Source: Mesostigma viride
Lineage: Eukaryota > Streptophyta > Mesostigmatophyceae > Mesostigmatales > Mesostigmataceae
Direction: 5' to 3'
Assembly (NCBI GenBank): GCA_009746045.1
Contig: RPFO01000579.1
Coordinates: 126,001-185,985 of the forward strand
DNA: 59,985 nt
The position numbers and the translations under genes were made by a program. Shown in pieces: positions 59,671 through 59,985 of this stretch (within the stretch, counting starts at the first letter, position 1; the number at the start of each line of letters is the position of its first letter). Under the pieces are notes generated by a model that searched no databases, was not told the origin of the DNA, and saw nothing but the letters and a program-made list of their open reading frames with translations.

Positions 59671-59985
59671 AAGAGCTTTCTTGAAAGGCTCAGTCACCTG
59701 AGATTGCCCACCAAGTATGGCATGGTCATCAGGTCCACGTAGTCTCCGCTCCCAAAGTCTGGGCTAAAAGCATCCCTCAGCAGTTTTCACGAGCTAGCAT
59801 CGGTGTTGAAGGGATGCAATCAGCACCTCGCATTTTTAGAATGTCAGCTCAGGCAGTGTTTGAGAAGCTGGGGGCTAAATATGATGATATAGACCCTTGC
59901 TTCTTTGTTGTCCCTCACCCTCATGCATGGCATGCTCATGTTTGTGTGGCCTGGGGATGATCAGCTGATTGCTGGGCCAAGGCGT
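59671..59985 (+). pseudogene. Ty1/copia reverse transcriptase fragment, part after the piggyBac insertion
   Basis: Directly after TTAA comes AAGAGCTTTCTTGAAAGGC, which completes a DIKRAFLKG motif with the left part (copia DVKTAFLNG). Further on, 59800-59905 reads GMQSAPRIFRMSAQAVFEKL and DPCFFV, matching the copia YGLKQAPR-x-W ... DPC-x-F block. Stops and frame changes show it is dead. It runs off the window. Confidence 0.7.

Overview
This looks like nuclear DNA from a flagellated, photosynthetic eukaryote, most likely a green alga with a large, repeat-rich genome. The evidence is a tocopherol-pathway homogentisate prenyltransferase with many GT-AG introns, a large protein with an axonemal dynein light chain domain (so a cilium), plant-type CCCTAAA repeats, and retrotransposon and piggyBac debris. 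A pyramimonadalean such as Cymbomonas would fit, but that is a guess. There are no bacterial operons, no CRISPR array and no RNA gene that I can support.

Layout. (1) About 0.9-29.2 kb, plus strand: one 17-exon gene. All 17 exons join in frame into about 2344 codons if one missing G is allowed for in a G-rich tract at about 13115. It encodes a coiled-coil protein with an axonemal dynein light chain-like segment near residue 640 and a C-terminal IQ motif. (2) About 29.5-37.5 kb: a large degenerate inverted duplication centred near 33.56 kb, built from copies of a non-LTR retrotransposon with an L1-type ORF1. Younger minus-strand insertions with TTAATTAATTAAT tails and target-site duplications sit inside or beside it. 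(3) 39.76-52.67 kb, minus strand: a complete 10-exon homogentisate phytyltransferase-type gene of 433 codons. (4) 53.75-54.65 kb, plus strand: an intronless atypical short-chain dehydrogenase, divergent from gene 3. (5) 55.646-59.666 kb: an apparently intact piggyBac transposon with terminal inverted repeats, TTAA on both sides and a DDD transposase, inserted into a decayed Ty1/copia reverse transcriptase.

The main observation: introns of both multi-exon genes contain decayed, same-orientation copies of the adjacent exon edge, usually with the splice site. Copies of an exon's 3' end lie downstream of it and copies of its 5' end lie upstream. I found examples at almost every exon of gene 1 and at several exons of gene 3. 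Some have expanded into arrays: seven 61-bp GT...AG units after exon 8, six 73-bp units with complete-looking splice signals after exon 11, and a roughly 36-bp minisatellite of almost 1 kb in gene 3 that grades stepwise back to an exon end. I infer intron growth by tandem duplication across splice junctions. The introns also hold many micro- and minisatellites, which produce long spurious ORFs.
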